Assembly (NCBI RefSeq): GCF_002813325.1
Contig: NZ_PHUG01000001.1
Coordinates: 4,836,001 to 4,900,000, forward strand
Length of the DNA: 64,000 nucleotides
Direction: 5' to 3'
Source of the DNA: Janthinobacterium sp. 64
GTDB taxonomy: Bacteria > Pseudomonadota > Gammaproteobacteria > Burkholderiales > Burkholderiaceae_D
In this document: positions 1 to 8,391 of the stretch, one piece after another
Numbering within the stretch: the first letter of the stretch is position 1
How the letters are laid out: every line of letters begins with the position of its first letter
Notes under the pieces: model-generated
Told to the model about the DNA's origin: nothing
The model's input: only the letters and a program-made list of their open reading frames with translations
Database searches by the model: none
Program-made: the position numbers and the translations under genes

Positions 1-693
1 CAGCGCGGCCGTGTTATCGGCGCGCACCGGTTGTTCGATCAGGTCCACGCCGCCATCCTGCAGTGCGGCGATGCCGCGCATGGCATCGAGTTCGCTCCAT
101 GCCTGGTTGACGTCGACCCGCACGCTGGCCGCGTCGCCCAGGGCGCGCTTGATGGCCAGCACGTGCGAGACATCGTCAGCCACGCTGCGCGAGCCGATCT
201 TCAGCTTGAAGATGCGGTGGCGGCGCAGTTCCAGCATCTGCTGCGCTTCGGCGATGTCCTGCGCCGTGTCGCCGCTGGCCAGGGTCCATGCGACAGGCAG
301 CGCATCGCGCACGCGGCCGCCCAGCAGTTCGCTCAGCGGCACGCCCAGGCGCTGGCCCTGCGCATCGAGCAAGGCTGTCTCGATCGCGCATTTGGCAAAG
401 CGGTTGCCCTGGATGGTCTTGCGCACTTTCGCCATGGCCATGGCCACGCCGCTCGCCTCCATGCCGACCAGCAGGGGGGCGATATGCGTGTCGATATTTG
501 TCTTGATGCTTTCCGGGCTCTCTTCGCCATAGTTCAGGCCACCGATGGTGGTCGCTTCGCCCCAGCCCTCGATGCCGTCGGCGCAGCGTACGCGCACCAG
601 CACCAGCGTCTGCGACTTCATGGTGGCTACCGACATCTTGTGCGCGCGGATGGTTGGCACGTCGGCGAGGATGGTTTCTATGCTGAGTATCAT
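1..693 (-). CDS. catB: Muconate cycloisomerase CatB (3' part cut off by window edge)
   Basis: This is the N-terminal 231 residues of an enolase-superfamily muconate lactonizing enzyme, which converts cis,cis-muconate to muconolactone in the ortho-cleavage branch of catechol degradation in the cytoplasm. The reverse-strand translation begins MILSIETILADVPTIRAHK and continues with the family-typical GWGEATTIGG and NYGEESPESI segments. Further on it has KLKIGS, which resembles the region around the catalytic lysine, and DVNQAW, a metal-ligand-type segment. The start at 693 is the first ATG after the divergent promoter region. The gene is transcribed away from the adjacent LysR gene, the usual arrangement of catB and its regulator. 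The C-terminus lies outside the window. Other mandelate-racemase/muconate-lactonizing enzymes are possible, but the context favours CatB. Confidence 0.88.
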   Translation of the reverse strand, partial: MILSIETILADVPTIRAHKMSVATMKSQTLVLVRVRCADGIEGWGEATTIGGLNYGEESPESIKTNIDTHIAPLLVGMEASGVAMAMAKVRKTIQGNRFAKCAIETALLDAQGQRLGVPLSELLGGRVRDALPVAWTLASGDTAQDIAEAQQMLELRRHRIFKLKIGSRSVADDVSHVLAIKRALGDAASVRVDVNQAWSELDAMRGIAALQDGGVDLIEQPVRADNTAAL

Positions 694-747
694 ATTTAAT
701 TTGTATAATGTGAGCAGGTATGTGTACGATATTCCCCGTTACACCCC

Positions 748-791
748 ACGTCCAACACTGTTTTGGTATGGTTTCAATACTTAAAAGGTAT
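748..791. promoter_or_regulatory. BenM/CatM-type operator between catB and the LysR gene
   Basis: The motif is GTAT-N7-ATAC-N7-GTAT, with GTAT at 766-769, ATAC at 777-780 and GTAT at 788-791. The right half, ATACTTAAAAGGTAT (777-791), matches the ATAC-N7-GTAT pattern known for BenM and CatM. The decamer CGTCCAACAC at 749-758 lies 17 bp upstream of the first GTAT, start to start. The same arrangement recurs at 5611-5654. The AAGG that would serve as ribosome-binding site for the LysR gene lies inside the last half-site, and the ATG starts 2 bp after it, so binding here probably also represses the regulator. Binding is inferred. Confidence 0.72.
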
Positions 792-793
792 AT

Positions 794-1708
794 ATGGAGC
801 TGCGTCACCTGCGTTATTTCGTCGCCGTCGCGGAAGAGAAGAATTTCACGCGGGCCGCCGAGCGCCTGCACATCGCCCAGCCGCCCCTGAGCCGCCAGAT
901 CCAGCAGCTGGAAGAAGAGCTGGAAGTGCAGCTGATCGAAAAGGGATCGCGTCCCTTGCGCCTGACCGAGGCGGGACGCTTCTTTCATGCGCATGCGCAG
1001 GAGCTGCTGGCCAAGGCCGCCGACCTGAAGACCATGACCCAGCGCGTGGGCAAGATCGAGCGCACCTTGTCGATCGGCTTTGTCGCCTCCACCCTGTATG
1101 GCCTGCTGCCGGAGATCGTGCGGCGCTTTCGCGAACGCTATCAGGCGGTGGAGATCAGCTTTCACGAGATGACCACGATGGAGCAGCTGCAGGCATTGAA
1201 GGAAGGCCGTATCGACGTCGGCTTCGGCCGCCTCAAGCGCGAGGATGCCGCGATACGCCGCATCGTGCTGCGCGAGGAGCCGCTGATCGTGGCGCTGCCC
1301 ATGGGGCACCGGCTCGCCGCGCAAGCAGGGCCGCTGAAGATGAACGACCTGCTGCACGACCCGCTCATCGTCTATCCGAAGTCACCCCGTCCCAGCTTTG
1401 CCGATCAGGTGCTGGCCACCTTCCGCGACCGCATGATCGTGCCGGAACAGGTGATCGAGGTGCGCGAACTGCAGATCGCCATCGGTCTGGTGGGCGCCGG
1501 CCAGGGCATTGCCATCGTGCCCGACAGCCTGCAGGGCATGAAGCGCAACGACGTGGTGTACCGCGCCATCGACGACCGGCGCGCCGTATCGCCCATCATC
1601 TTCAGCGTGCGGCTGATGGACCGCTCGGAAGAACTGTCCAACATGCTCAGCGTAATCTATGAGATCTACGACGCCTGCAAGCTGCCGCACGTGAAGGAAA
1701 TGCTCTGA
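794..1708 (+). CDS. LysR-family regulator of benzoate/catechol degradation (BenM/CatM/CatR type)
   Basis: This 304-residue protein has the LysR layout: an N-terminal winged helix-turn-helix (about residues 1-60) and a two-lobed effector-binding domain (about 90-295). The opening MELRHLRYFVAVAEEKNF and IAQPPLSRQIQQLEEEL are characteristic of the BenM/CatM/CatR branch, whose members sense cis,cis-muconate and sometimes benzoate. It is divergent from catB and shares a 100-bp control region with it. A second copy of its likely operator lies at 5611-5654 in front of the uptake genes, so one regulator probably controls catabolism and uptake. The start is fixed by the conserved MELRHLRYF N-terminus. 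Whether to call it catR, catM or benM cannot be settled from sequence alone. Confidence 0.9.
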   Translation: MELRHLRYFVAVAEEKNFTRAAERLHIAQPPLSRQIQQLEEELEVQLIEKGSRPLRLTEAGRFFHAHAQELLAKAADLKTMTQRVGKIERTLSIGFVASTLYGLLPEIVRRFRERYQAVEISFHEMTTMEQLQALKEGRIDVGFGRLKREDAAIRRIVLREEPLIVALPMGHRLAAQAGPLKMNDLLHDPLIVYPKSPRPSFADQVLATFRDRMIVPEQVIEVRELQIAIGLVGAGQGIAIVPDSLQGMKRNDVVYRAIDDRRAVSPIIFSVRLMDRSEELSNMLSVIYEIYDACKLPHVKEML

Positions 1709-1721
1709 CGCGGCAACGGGG

Positions 1722-2807
1722 TTAGAACGCGTGGCGCACGCCCATCAGCACGCCGGACTGGTTCAGCCCCGCGCCCACGGTACCGCCAGCATCGAGGGCG
1801 ATGGCGGCACCGCCCTTGTTCTGCATGCGGCCCAGGGAGGCGTGGACGGCCGTGCGCTTGGACAGGTAATAGGTGGCGCGCAGCACCGCCAGATTGGATG
1901 CCTTCGGGCTGTCCTTGACGTCCAGGCGCGACAGCTGGCCATCGAGCTGCCACGGGCCGTCGAAGGTGTAGGACGCGCCCAGGTAATACAGGCCCAGGCG
2001 GCTGTCGCTGGCCGCATCGATGCGGCGCTCGATGGCGCCGCCGCCGATCTTGGTTTGTCCCAGCACCGCGTAGCCATTGAGCGAAATGCGCCGGTCGGTA
2101 TCGGTTGCGCGCAGCAGGCCGTTGGCCGCGCCGGGGCCGCCGCGCAGCTGGTCGTACGATGCCGAGGCGCCCCATGTCCTGGTATCCCAGGCCAGCATGC
2201 CCGTCACCTGGCGGCAGGCGCGCGCATTGCCCGGCACTTCCCCCGCGCAGCCGGTGGCGGCCGGCCCGCCCGCCGAAGATGCATCGCGCCCGAAGCTGTA
2301 GGTGGCGCCCACCGTCAATTCCTTGAACACGCCCAGGTAGCCGATGGCGTTGTCGCTGCGCGCATTGGGCAGGTACAGATCGAGGCTGCTGATGCTGAAG
2401 ATGTTGGGCCCGATGATGTCCGACCTGGCGGTGGCGAGGAAGGTCATGTTCACCTGCCGGCCCAGCATCAGCTGGCCGTAGGCATTTTTCAGGCCGACAT
2501 AGGCGGCGCGGCCGAACAGGCGGTTGCCCTGGCCCGTTGTGCCCGTGTCGGCGCCGATGCCCGTTTCCAGGGCGAAGATGGCTTGCGCGCCGCCGCCCAG
2601 GTCTTCGCTGCCGCGAAAGCCGATGCGCGAGGGCAGCGAGGCCGTCAGCGACGGCATCTTGACGATGCTGTCGCCGGCGGCATTGGCATTGGTGGTGTAG
2701 GCCACGCCCAGGTCAAGCAGGCCGTACATGGTTACTTGCTGGGCCTGTGCACCCGTGCTCAGGCATCCTGCCGCGATCAGTGCCGTGCAGGCGGTGGTGT
2801 TGTTCAT
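1722..2807 (-). CDS. Gram-negative general porin (trimeric, OmpC/Porin_4 family)
   Basis: This 361-residue outer-membrane porin has a signal peptide ending ...AGCLSTGAQA. The mature start QQVTMYGLLDLGVAY is the standard first strand of betaproteobacterial porins. The PSRIGFRGSEDLGGG segment is typical of the family, and the protein ends GVLMGVRHAF with the terminal phenylalanine needed for barrel assembly. The start at 2807 has GGAG 6 bp upstream. It is the last gene of a leftward set benE-benK-porin, 38 bp after benK, so it probably supplies outer-membrane passage for benzoate-like acids. The substrate is inferred from position only. Confidence 0.9.
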   Translation of the reverse strand: MNNTTACTALIAAGCLSTGAQAQQVTMYGLLDLGVAYTTNANAAGDSIVKMPSLTASLPSRIGFRGSEDLGGGAQAIFALETGIGADTGTTGQGNRLFGRAAYVGLKNAYGQLMLGRQVNMTFLATARSDIIGPNIFSISSLDLYLPNARSDNAIGYLGVFKELTVGATYSFGRDASSAGGPAATGCAGEVPGNARACRQVTGMLAWDTRTWGASASYDQLRGGPGAANGLLRATDTDRRISLNGYAVLGQTKIGGGAIERRIDAASDSRLGLYYLGASYTFDGPWQLDGQLSRLDVKDSPKASNLAVLRATYYLSKRTAVHASLGRMQNKGGAAIALDAGGTVGAGLNQSGVLMGVRHAF

Positions 2808-2845
2808 GCTGGTCTCCGTTGTTGTCGTAAATGTAGTCGTGCTTA

Positions 2846-4198
2846 TCATTGAACGGCGCGCGCGCGTGGCGGCATCGCCGGTGCCGCTTGCACCGAGGCC
2901 GAACGGCCATGGCGTATCAGCGATACGGCGATGACGGCGATGGCCGCGGGGATGGCGATGGCCATGAAATTCTGTTCCAGCGGCAGCGCCATGCCGACCA
3001 GCGTGCCGATGGCGATGGGCGCCAGGATGGCGCCGCTGCGGCCCACGCCCGATGCCCAGCCGATGCCGGTCGAACGGATCGCCATCGGATAGAACTGGCC
3101 CGCATAGGCATAGGTGACGATCTGCGTGCCGATGGTCGAGGCGCCGGCCAGGCCCACCAGCAGGAACAGCAGTTCGGTCGGCACCTTGAAGCCAAGCAGC
3201 GTAATCGACACGGCCGCCAGCGCGTACATGCCCATCAGCACATACTTGATGTTGAAGCGGTCCGCCAGCCAGCCGCCGCCGACGGCGCCGATGACGGCGC
3301 CGAAATTCAGCACCAGCACGAAGGTCAGGGCCGAACCGAGGCTGTAGCCGGCGCTGGCCATCAGCTTGGTGAGCCAGGAGCTGAGCGCATACACCATGAA
3401 CAGGCACATGAAAAAGGCGATCCAGAACATCGCGGTGCTGAAGCCGCGTCCATCCTGGAACAGCTTGCCGATGGGGGCGCTCTCGGCGCGGTCCTGCGCG
3501 GGCAGGGCGAAGCGGTCGCCCGCATCGGGACGATACGACGGCTCCATGCGCGCGACGATCTGCTTGAGTTCATCGAGGCGGTTTTCGCGGATCAGGAAGG
3601 GCATCGATTCGGGCAGCGTTTTCAGGATCACGGGTATCAGCAGCACGGGCAGGCCGGCGGCCAGGAAGACGGACGACCAGCCATAGGTTTCCAGCAGTCC
3701 CTTGCCCAGCAACGCCGCCAGCATGCCGCCCACGGCATAGCCGCTGAACATCAGGGTGACCATGGTGGCGCGGATTTTCTTCGGCGAGTATTCCGTCATC
3801 TGCGCCACCACATTGGGCATCACCCCGCCGATGCCCAGCCCTGCCAGGAAGCGCATGGCGCTGAAGGTGTACGGGTCGTGCGTGAAGCCCGCCGCCGCCG
3901 TGAAGACGCTGAACAGCGCGATGCAGATGGCGATCGCCTTGCGCCGTCCGATGCGGTCGGCGATGGTGCCGAGGAAGATGGCGCCAAACATCATGCCGAA
4001 CAGCGCGGAACTGACCATGAAGCCCGCGTTTTGCGCCGTCACGCCCATGTCCTTCATGATCGAAGGCAGGGCGATGCCGGCCACGGCCAGGTCATAGCCG
4101 TCGCAGATGATGATGAGGGCGCACCACAGCAGCACTCCGGCATGGAAGCGGTTGAAACGGGCCTTGTCGGATAATTCGTGTACGTCGATATGTCGCAT
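2846..4198 (-). CDS. benK: Aromatic acid:H+ symporter of the MFS (AAHS family, BenK-like)
   Basis: This 450-residue twelve-helix major facilitator protein imports aromatic acids with protons across the inner membrane. The first helix carries the AAHS signature IIICDGYDLAVAGIALP, and GTIADRIGRRKA is the MFS loop 2-3 motif. The pattern fits BenK (benzoate) better than PcaK only through context: it lies between benE and a porin in one leftward operon and near catB. The ATG at 4198 has AGGAG about 10 bp upstream. Overlap with the long opposite-strand frame is a codon shadow. Substrate specificity is inferred. Confidence 0.86.
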   Translation of the reverse strand: MRHIDVHELSDKARFNRFHAGVLLWCALIIICDGYDLAVAGIALPSIMKDMGVTAQNAGFMVSSALFGMMFGAIFLGTIADRIGRRKAIAICIALFSVFTAAAGFTHDPYTFSAMRFLAGLGIGGVMPNVVAQMTEYSPKKIRATMVTLMFSGYAVGGMLAALLGKGLLETYGWSSVFLAAGLPVLLIPVILKTLPESMPFLIRENRLDELKQIVARMEPSYRPDAGDRFALPAQDRAESAPIGKLFQDGRGFSTAMFWIAFFMCLFMVYALSSWLTKLMASAGYSLGSALTFVLVLNFGAVIGAVGGGWLADRFNIKYVLMGMYALAAVSITLLGFKVPTELLFLLVGLAGASTIGTQIVTYAYAGQFYPMAIRSTGIGWASGVGRSGAILAPIAIGTLVGMALPLEQNFMAIAIPAAIAVIAVSLIRHGRSASVQAAPAMPPRARAVQ

Positions 4199-4294
4199 GA
4201 TGCAAGTCTCCTGGGTGTTGTTGTGGGGTGTGGAGGGCCAGCCGCGCGGCCGGATGGGCGTGCGGGTGTGGTGAAGGGAAGTACGGGATGTGCG

Positions 4295-5557
4295 TCAGGA
4301 GGGGCGCGCGGCCTGCCGCCGCCCGGCATGCAGGAGCCAGCAGGCCAGCATGCCGATCAAAATGCCCCAGAAGGCCGAGCCCAGGCCCAGGAAACTCATG
4401 CCCGAGGCGGTGGCAAGGAAGGTGATGACGGACGCTTCGCGGTGGTCTTCGGCCGCCGCGATGCCGGCGAGGTTGACGGTGATGGCGCCCAGCAGTGCCA
4501 GGCCGGCCAGGGTGGCCACCAGTTCGCGCGGCAGGGCGGCGAACAGCATCACCAGCGAGCCGCCGCACAGGCCGGCGAGCAGGTAGAACAGGCCGTTGGC
4601 CACGCCGGCGATGTAGCGCCGCGCGGGATCGTCGTGCGCATCGCGTCCCGTGCACATGGCTGCGGTGATGGCGGCGATGGCGATCGTGATGCCGCCCGCG
4701 CAGGCCACGGCCAGCGAAGCGATGCTGCTGGCCGTGAGGATGGGGCGCACCGGGCTGTCATAGCCGGCCCCGCGCAGCACGGCCATGCCGGGCAGGTACT
4801 GGCCGGTCAGGGTGGTCAGCACCAGCGGCAGCGCCAGGCTGAAGGTGCCGGCCCACGACCAGGTGGGCGCGATGAAGTGCGGCGTGGCCAGCTCCAGCGT
4901 GATGCCGTCAAAGTGCGTGTGGCCGCCGGCCCAGGCCAGCAGCGCGCCGCTGAGCAGCAACAGCACGATGCAGTAGCGCGGCAGCAGGCGCTTGAACACC
5001 AGGTAGGCGGCGATCATGCCGCAACTGAGGAGCGGCAGCGAGCCGATGGATTTGAAGGCATTCAGGCCAAATGGCAGCAAGATGCCGGCCATCATGCCGC
5101 TGGCAATGCCTTTGGGGATGAGCGCCATCAGACGGTCGAACTGGCCCGTCACGCCGATGGCCAGCAGAATCAGCGCGGCCGTCAAGTACGCGCCCACCGC
5201 TTCGCTGACCGGCATGGCGGGAAACAGGGTGATCAGGAGCGCCGTGCCGGGCGCGGACCAGGCCGTGATGACGGGGAGGCGCAGCTTCCAGCTGAGGAAA
5301 ATGCCCGCCAGCCCCGCGCCGATGGAAATGCCCCAGACCCAGGAGGCAAACATGGCATTGCTCATGTCCGCCGCCTGGGCCGCCTGGTAAAAAATCGCCA
5401 GCGGACCCGCATACGACACCAGCACGGCCATGAATCCGGCGGCCACGGCTGATACTGACCAGTCGGCCAGACGCAACCCGCCGGCGGCCTGGCCGCCGTC
5501 GCGCGGTTCCGGCTGCAGCCTGGCTGCGTGCTGCTGTGGTTTTATGCTGTGCGGCAA
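4295..5557 (-). CDS. benE: Benzoate/H+ symporter BenE, TTG start
   Basis: This 420-residue BenE-family inner-membrane transporter has about eleven or twelve hydrophobic helices. It contains family-typical stretches such as VSYAGPLAIFYQAA, WVWGISIGAGL and ITAWSAPGTALL. No ATG occurs in frame before the first helix. A TTG at 5557 follows AAGGTG by 5 bp and gives the usual length, so I chose it. It is the first gene of the leftward benE-benK-porin operon, and its promoter must lie in 5558-5805, which holds the operator at 5611-5654. Having two inner-membrane importers of one substrate class side by side is common in ben clusters. Confidence 0.87.
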   Translation of the reverse strand: MPHSIKPQQHAARLQPEPRDGGQAAGGLRLADWSVSAVAAGFMAVLVSYAGPLAIFYQAAQAADMSNAMFASWVWGISIGAGLAGIFLSWKLRLPVITAWSAPGTALLITLFPAMPVSEAVGAYLTAALILLAIGVTGQFDRLMALIPKGIASGMMAGILLPFGLNAFKSIGSLPLLSCGMIAAYLVFKRLLPRYCIVLLLLSGALLAWAGGHTHFDGITLELATPHFIAPTWSWAGTFSLALPLVLTTLTGQYLPGMAVLRGAGYDSPVRPILTASSIASLAVACAGGITIAIAAITAAMCTGRDAHDDPARRYIAGVANGLFYLLAGLCGGSLVMLFAALPRELVATLAGLALLGAITVNLAGIAAAEDHREASVITFLATASGMSFLGLGSAFWGILIGMLACWLLHAGRRQAARPS

Positions 5558-5572
5558 GATATCACCTTGATT

Positions 5573-5600
5573 GTTATCTGATATATATAGAATAGATAAC
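5573..5600. promoter_or_regulatory. Inverted repeat in the benE promoter region
   Basis: GTTATCT (5573-5579) is repeated inverted as AGATAAC (5594-5600) with a 14-bp AT-rich spacer containing ATATATATAG. It lies 16 bp upstream of the benE TTG start and just left of the BenM/CatM-type operator. It may be part of the promoter or a second regulator site. The function is not established. Confidence 0.35.
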
Positions 5601-5610
5601 TGGTGCGGTG

Positions 5611-5654
5611 GCGTCCAACACCGATTGGGTATCCATTCGATACTTAAAAGGTAT
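5611..5654. promoter_or_regulatory. Second BenM/CatM-type operator, between benE and the divergent permease
   Basis: GTAT (5629-5632), ATAC (5640-5643) and GTAT (5651-5654) are each separated by 7 bp. The core ATACTTAAAAGGTAT is identical to the one at 777-791. CGTCCAACAC at 5612-5621 sits at the same 17-bp offset. Two near-copies of a 44-bp element in front of two divergent gene pairs point to one regulon. Confidence 0.72.
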
Positions 5655-5805
5655 GCGTCTGGGCAGCGATCACATGCGCCGGGAAAGCGCCCGCCGTGTT
5701 TGCACCTGCGCAGAAATTGACATGGCCAATAGGAAAACGCCACAAATCGTGGTACTTTTTGCATGGTTGCTGGTCGATAAATTCTTGCGCAGAGGTCCGA
5801 ACGAC

Positions 5806-7203
5806 ATGTCTTTTCTGATAGTACTGGCCGCCCTGGCCTTCCTCATGCTGGCCGCCTACCGTGGCTACAGCGTGATCCTGTTTGCTCCCGTGGCCGCGCT
5901 GGGCGCCGTGCTGCTGACCGACGCGTCGGCAGTGGCGCCCGTGTTCAGCGGCATCTTCATGGAAAAGATGGTGGGCTTTATCAAGCTCTACTTTCCCGTG
6001 TTCCTGCTGGGCGCCGTGTTCGGCAAGCTGATTGAACTGTCCGGCTTTTCCCAGTCCATCGTGGTGGCCGCCATCCGCTACATCGGCCGCTCGCGCGCCA
6101 ATGCCGTGATCGTCGCCGTGTGCGGCGCCCTGACGTATGGCGGCGTATCGCTGTTCGTGGTGGTGTTTGCCGTGTATCCGTTTGCGGCCGAACTTTACCG
6201 CCAAAGCAACATCCCCAAGCGCCTGATGCCGGGCGCCATCGCCCTCGGTGCCTTCAGCTTCACCATGGACACCTTGCCCGGCACGCCGCAGATCCAGAAC
6301 ATCATTCCCACCACTTTTTTCCAGACCACGGGCTGGGCCGCGCCCTGGCTGGGCACCATCGGCGCCGTGCTGACGGTGGCAACGGGCCTGGCCTACCTGG
6401 AATGGCGGCGGCGTTCGGTGATGGCCAGCGGCGAAGGCTATGGCGGCGATACCGAGCCGGTCGCCCCGGCCGACCCGGCGAATCTGCCGTCGCCGCTGCT
6501 GTCGCTTGCGCCGCTGTTGCTGGTGGGTGTGGCCAATTTCCTGCTGACGCATGCGATACCGCGCTGGTATGGCGCCAGCCACGTCATCACCAGCGATGAA
6601 CTGCCGGGCCTGCATGCGCCCGTGACCACCTCGATCAGCGCCGTGGTCGGCATCTGGGCCGTCGAAGGGGCCTTGTTGCTGGGCATTTTGCTGGTATGCG
6701 CCACCGCCTTCGGGCGCATCAAGGATTCCTTTGCCGAAGGCACGAAAACCGCCGTCGGCGGCGCCCTGCTGGCCGCCATGAATACGGCCTCCGAATATGG
6801 CTTCGGCGGCGTCATTGCCGCGCTGCCCGGTTTTATCGCCGTCAGCAATACGCTGCGCAGCGTGCCCGACCCGCTGGTCAATGCGGCCGTCTCGGTGACG
6901 GCCCTGGCCGGCATCACGGGGTCGGCCTCGGGTGGCATGAGCATCGCGCTGGCCGCCATGTCCGACAGTTTCATCGCCGCCGCGCACCAGGCCCACATTC
7001 CGCTCGAAGTGATGCACCGCGTGGTGGCCATGGCCAGCGGCGGCATGGACACCTTGCCGCACAACGGCGCCGTCATCACCCTGCTGGCCGTGACTGGACT
7101 GACGCACCGGCAGTCGTACCGCGATATTTTCGGCATCACCGTGATCAAGACGGGCGTCGTGTTTTTGGTGATTGCTACCTACTATCTGACCGGGCTGGTG
7201 TGA
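5806..7203 (+). CDS. GntP-family permease
   Basis: This 465-residue polytopic membrane protein of the gluconate/H+ symporter (GntP) superfamily has about twelve helices. Family-like features are the paired segments FTMDTLPGTPQIQNIIPTTFF and ASGGMDTLPHNGAVITLL, which carry repeated DTLP motifs, and TGSASGGMSIALAAM. The ATG at 5806 was chosen, with GAGG 10 bp upstream. Longer readings would place coding sequence over the operator at 5611-5654. It diverges from benE and shares that operator, so it probably transports an aromatic acid, a muconate-derived acid or another acid of the same regulon. The substrate is unknown. Confidence 0.8.
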   Translation: MSFLIVLAALAFLMLAAYRGYSVILFAPVAALGAVLLTDASAVAPVFSGIFMEKMVGFIKLYFPVFLLGAVFGKLIELSGFSQSIVVAAIRYIGRSRANAVIVAVCGALTYGGVSLFVVVFAVYPFAAELYRQSNIPKRLMPGAIALGAFSFTMDTLPGTPQIQNIIPTTFFQTTGWAAPWLGTIGAVLTVATGLAYLEWRRRSVMASGEGYGGDTEPVAPADPANLPSPLLSLAPLLLVGVANFLLTHAIPRWYGASHVITSDELPGLHAPVTTSISAVVGIWAVEGALLLGILLVCATAFGRIKDSFAEGTKTAVGGALLAAMNTASEYGFGGVIAALPGFIAVSNTLRSVPDPLVNAAVSVTALAGITGSASGGMSIALAAMSDSFIAAAHQAHIPLEVMHRVVAMASGGMDTLPHNGAVITLLAVTGLTHRQSYRDIFGITVIKTGVVFLVIATYYLTGLV

Positions 7204-7238
7204 GTCATCGGTTTGCGGACGCGAGGATTGCACCAGGG

Positions 7239-8153
7239 TTAAGGGTGATCGATTGCTGGAACATGATCGACAACTTGCACGGTTAATTCGCCTATCGGCA
7301 CTCGCCGTGCAGAACCGCTGACCGGCTCGAACAGCACGATAGCGGAAGGTGTCGAGACGACCACCCGACCAATTGCCACCCGGGTAGCATCCTTGAAAAG
7401 CGCAACGCAGTTGGCTGTCGAGATGACAGGCACAGTCTTTTTTCGCGGGGTGGACAACATCTGCAGCAGCGCCGCATGCGCTCTGACGGGCTCGCAAGTG
7501 GCGGGGCTGATTACAAACTTCCTGAAGTAGTGGGTTCCCAGTTGCATGCCAAACATGGGGACGATGGAAATCAGGATCACGGTGAATATGAGACCACCGG
7601 TAAGCAAAAATGGACTAATGAATATGAATCCGCCAAATAAGCCCGATTTGATCACCCCCTTGGCCAATAGGCGGCCGCTTGAGTCATGCTTGGTCGGGCG
7701 CCCAAAATAGCGCCAGAAACTATTCGGTCCCATGAGTGTTTTGGCTTGGCGGGTTCCTGAGTAAAGCAGGGCGTATATAAAAATGAACATGCCCGCTGTC
7801 GCCACAAGACTGGGTTGCCAAGCCTGTTTAAGCATCGGCTGCCATTTGATTGCATCGATTCCCAACACCGCGGAAATCATGGCGTATACCGATAAGCCGA
7901 GGAGATCCAATGCGGATGTATAGACTGTCTGGTGTGGTATGCCAAATGTCGTTTCAACCGCCATGGCGACGCCATAACCAAGCAATGTAAGGGTCAGGCT
8001 GATGGCCGAAATGATCGTGATACCCCATGTCATGTTGTTGCTGGCCTTCTTGACAGCGTTGCTATTGTCACGTGACAGCCTGGTGCGCATGGCGCCAGAT
8101 GCCGTACGCTTGCCTTGATTCACCTGAGGTGTTCGTGTCATGCTTGGGCGCAT
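7239..8153 (-). CDS. Membrane protein of unknown function
   Basis: I do not recognise this 304-residue protein. After a basic N-terminus it has hydrophobic segments at roughly residues 43-66, 80-100, 113-134 and 168-210, then a C-terminal cytoplasmic-looking part of about 90 residues rich in V, T and R. The ATG at 8153 stands 7 bp after AAGGAG; an ATG at 8159 is also possible but too close to it. It is convergent with the permease (35-bp gap), and the next leftward gene ends at 8392. Its GC content looks lower than that of the benzoate genes. No catalytic motif was seen. Confidence 0.6.
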   Translation of the reverse strand: MRPSMTRTPQVNQGKRTASGAMRTRLSRDNSNAVKKASNNMTWGITIISAISLTLTLLGYGVAMAVETTFGIPHQTVYTSALDLLGLSVYAMISAVLGIDAIKWQPMLKQAWQPSLVATAGMFIFIYALLYSGTRQAKTLMGPNSFWRYFGRPTKHDSSGRLLAKGVIKSGLFGGFIFISPFLLTGGLIFTVILISIVPMFGMQLGTHYFRKFVISPATCEPVRAHAALLQMLSTPRKKTVPVISTANCVALFKDATRVAIGRVVVSTPSAIVLFEPVSGSARRVPIGELTVQVVDHVPAIDHP

Positions 8154-8391
8154 TATCATGCTCCTTGTTGGGGTGCTTGGCGTCTGTTTCCTGATGCCTG
8201 TGTGGACTGCTCCGGCTGCTTTGGCGGATGATTCATCATGGTAATGACGCCTTCTCAGAAAGTTCCATCGCCCAACGAACTGATTTGTGACGCGAAGTCA
8301 GGCAAGGAGAGGTGCTGACGGCATTGGCGGTGCTGGTCGGGGTGAGCGGATACGAATCTCAATTGATCGTGTACGAACGCAAAGCATGCGG

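Noticed and set aside
5608..5805. N-terminal extension of the GntP-type permease
   Set aside because: It would translate through the operator and promoter region; the first helix and an acceptable ribosome-binding site begin at 5806.
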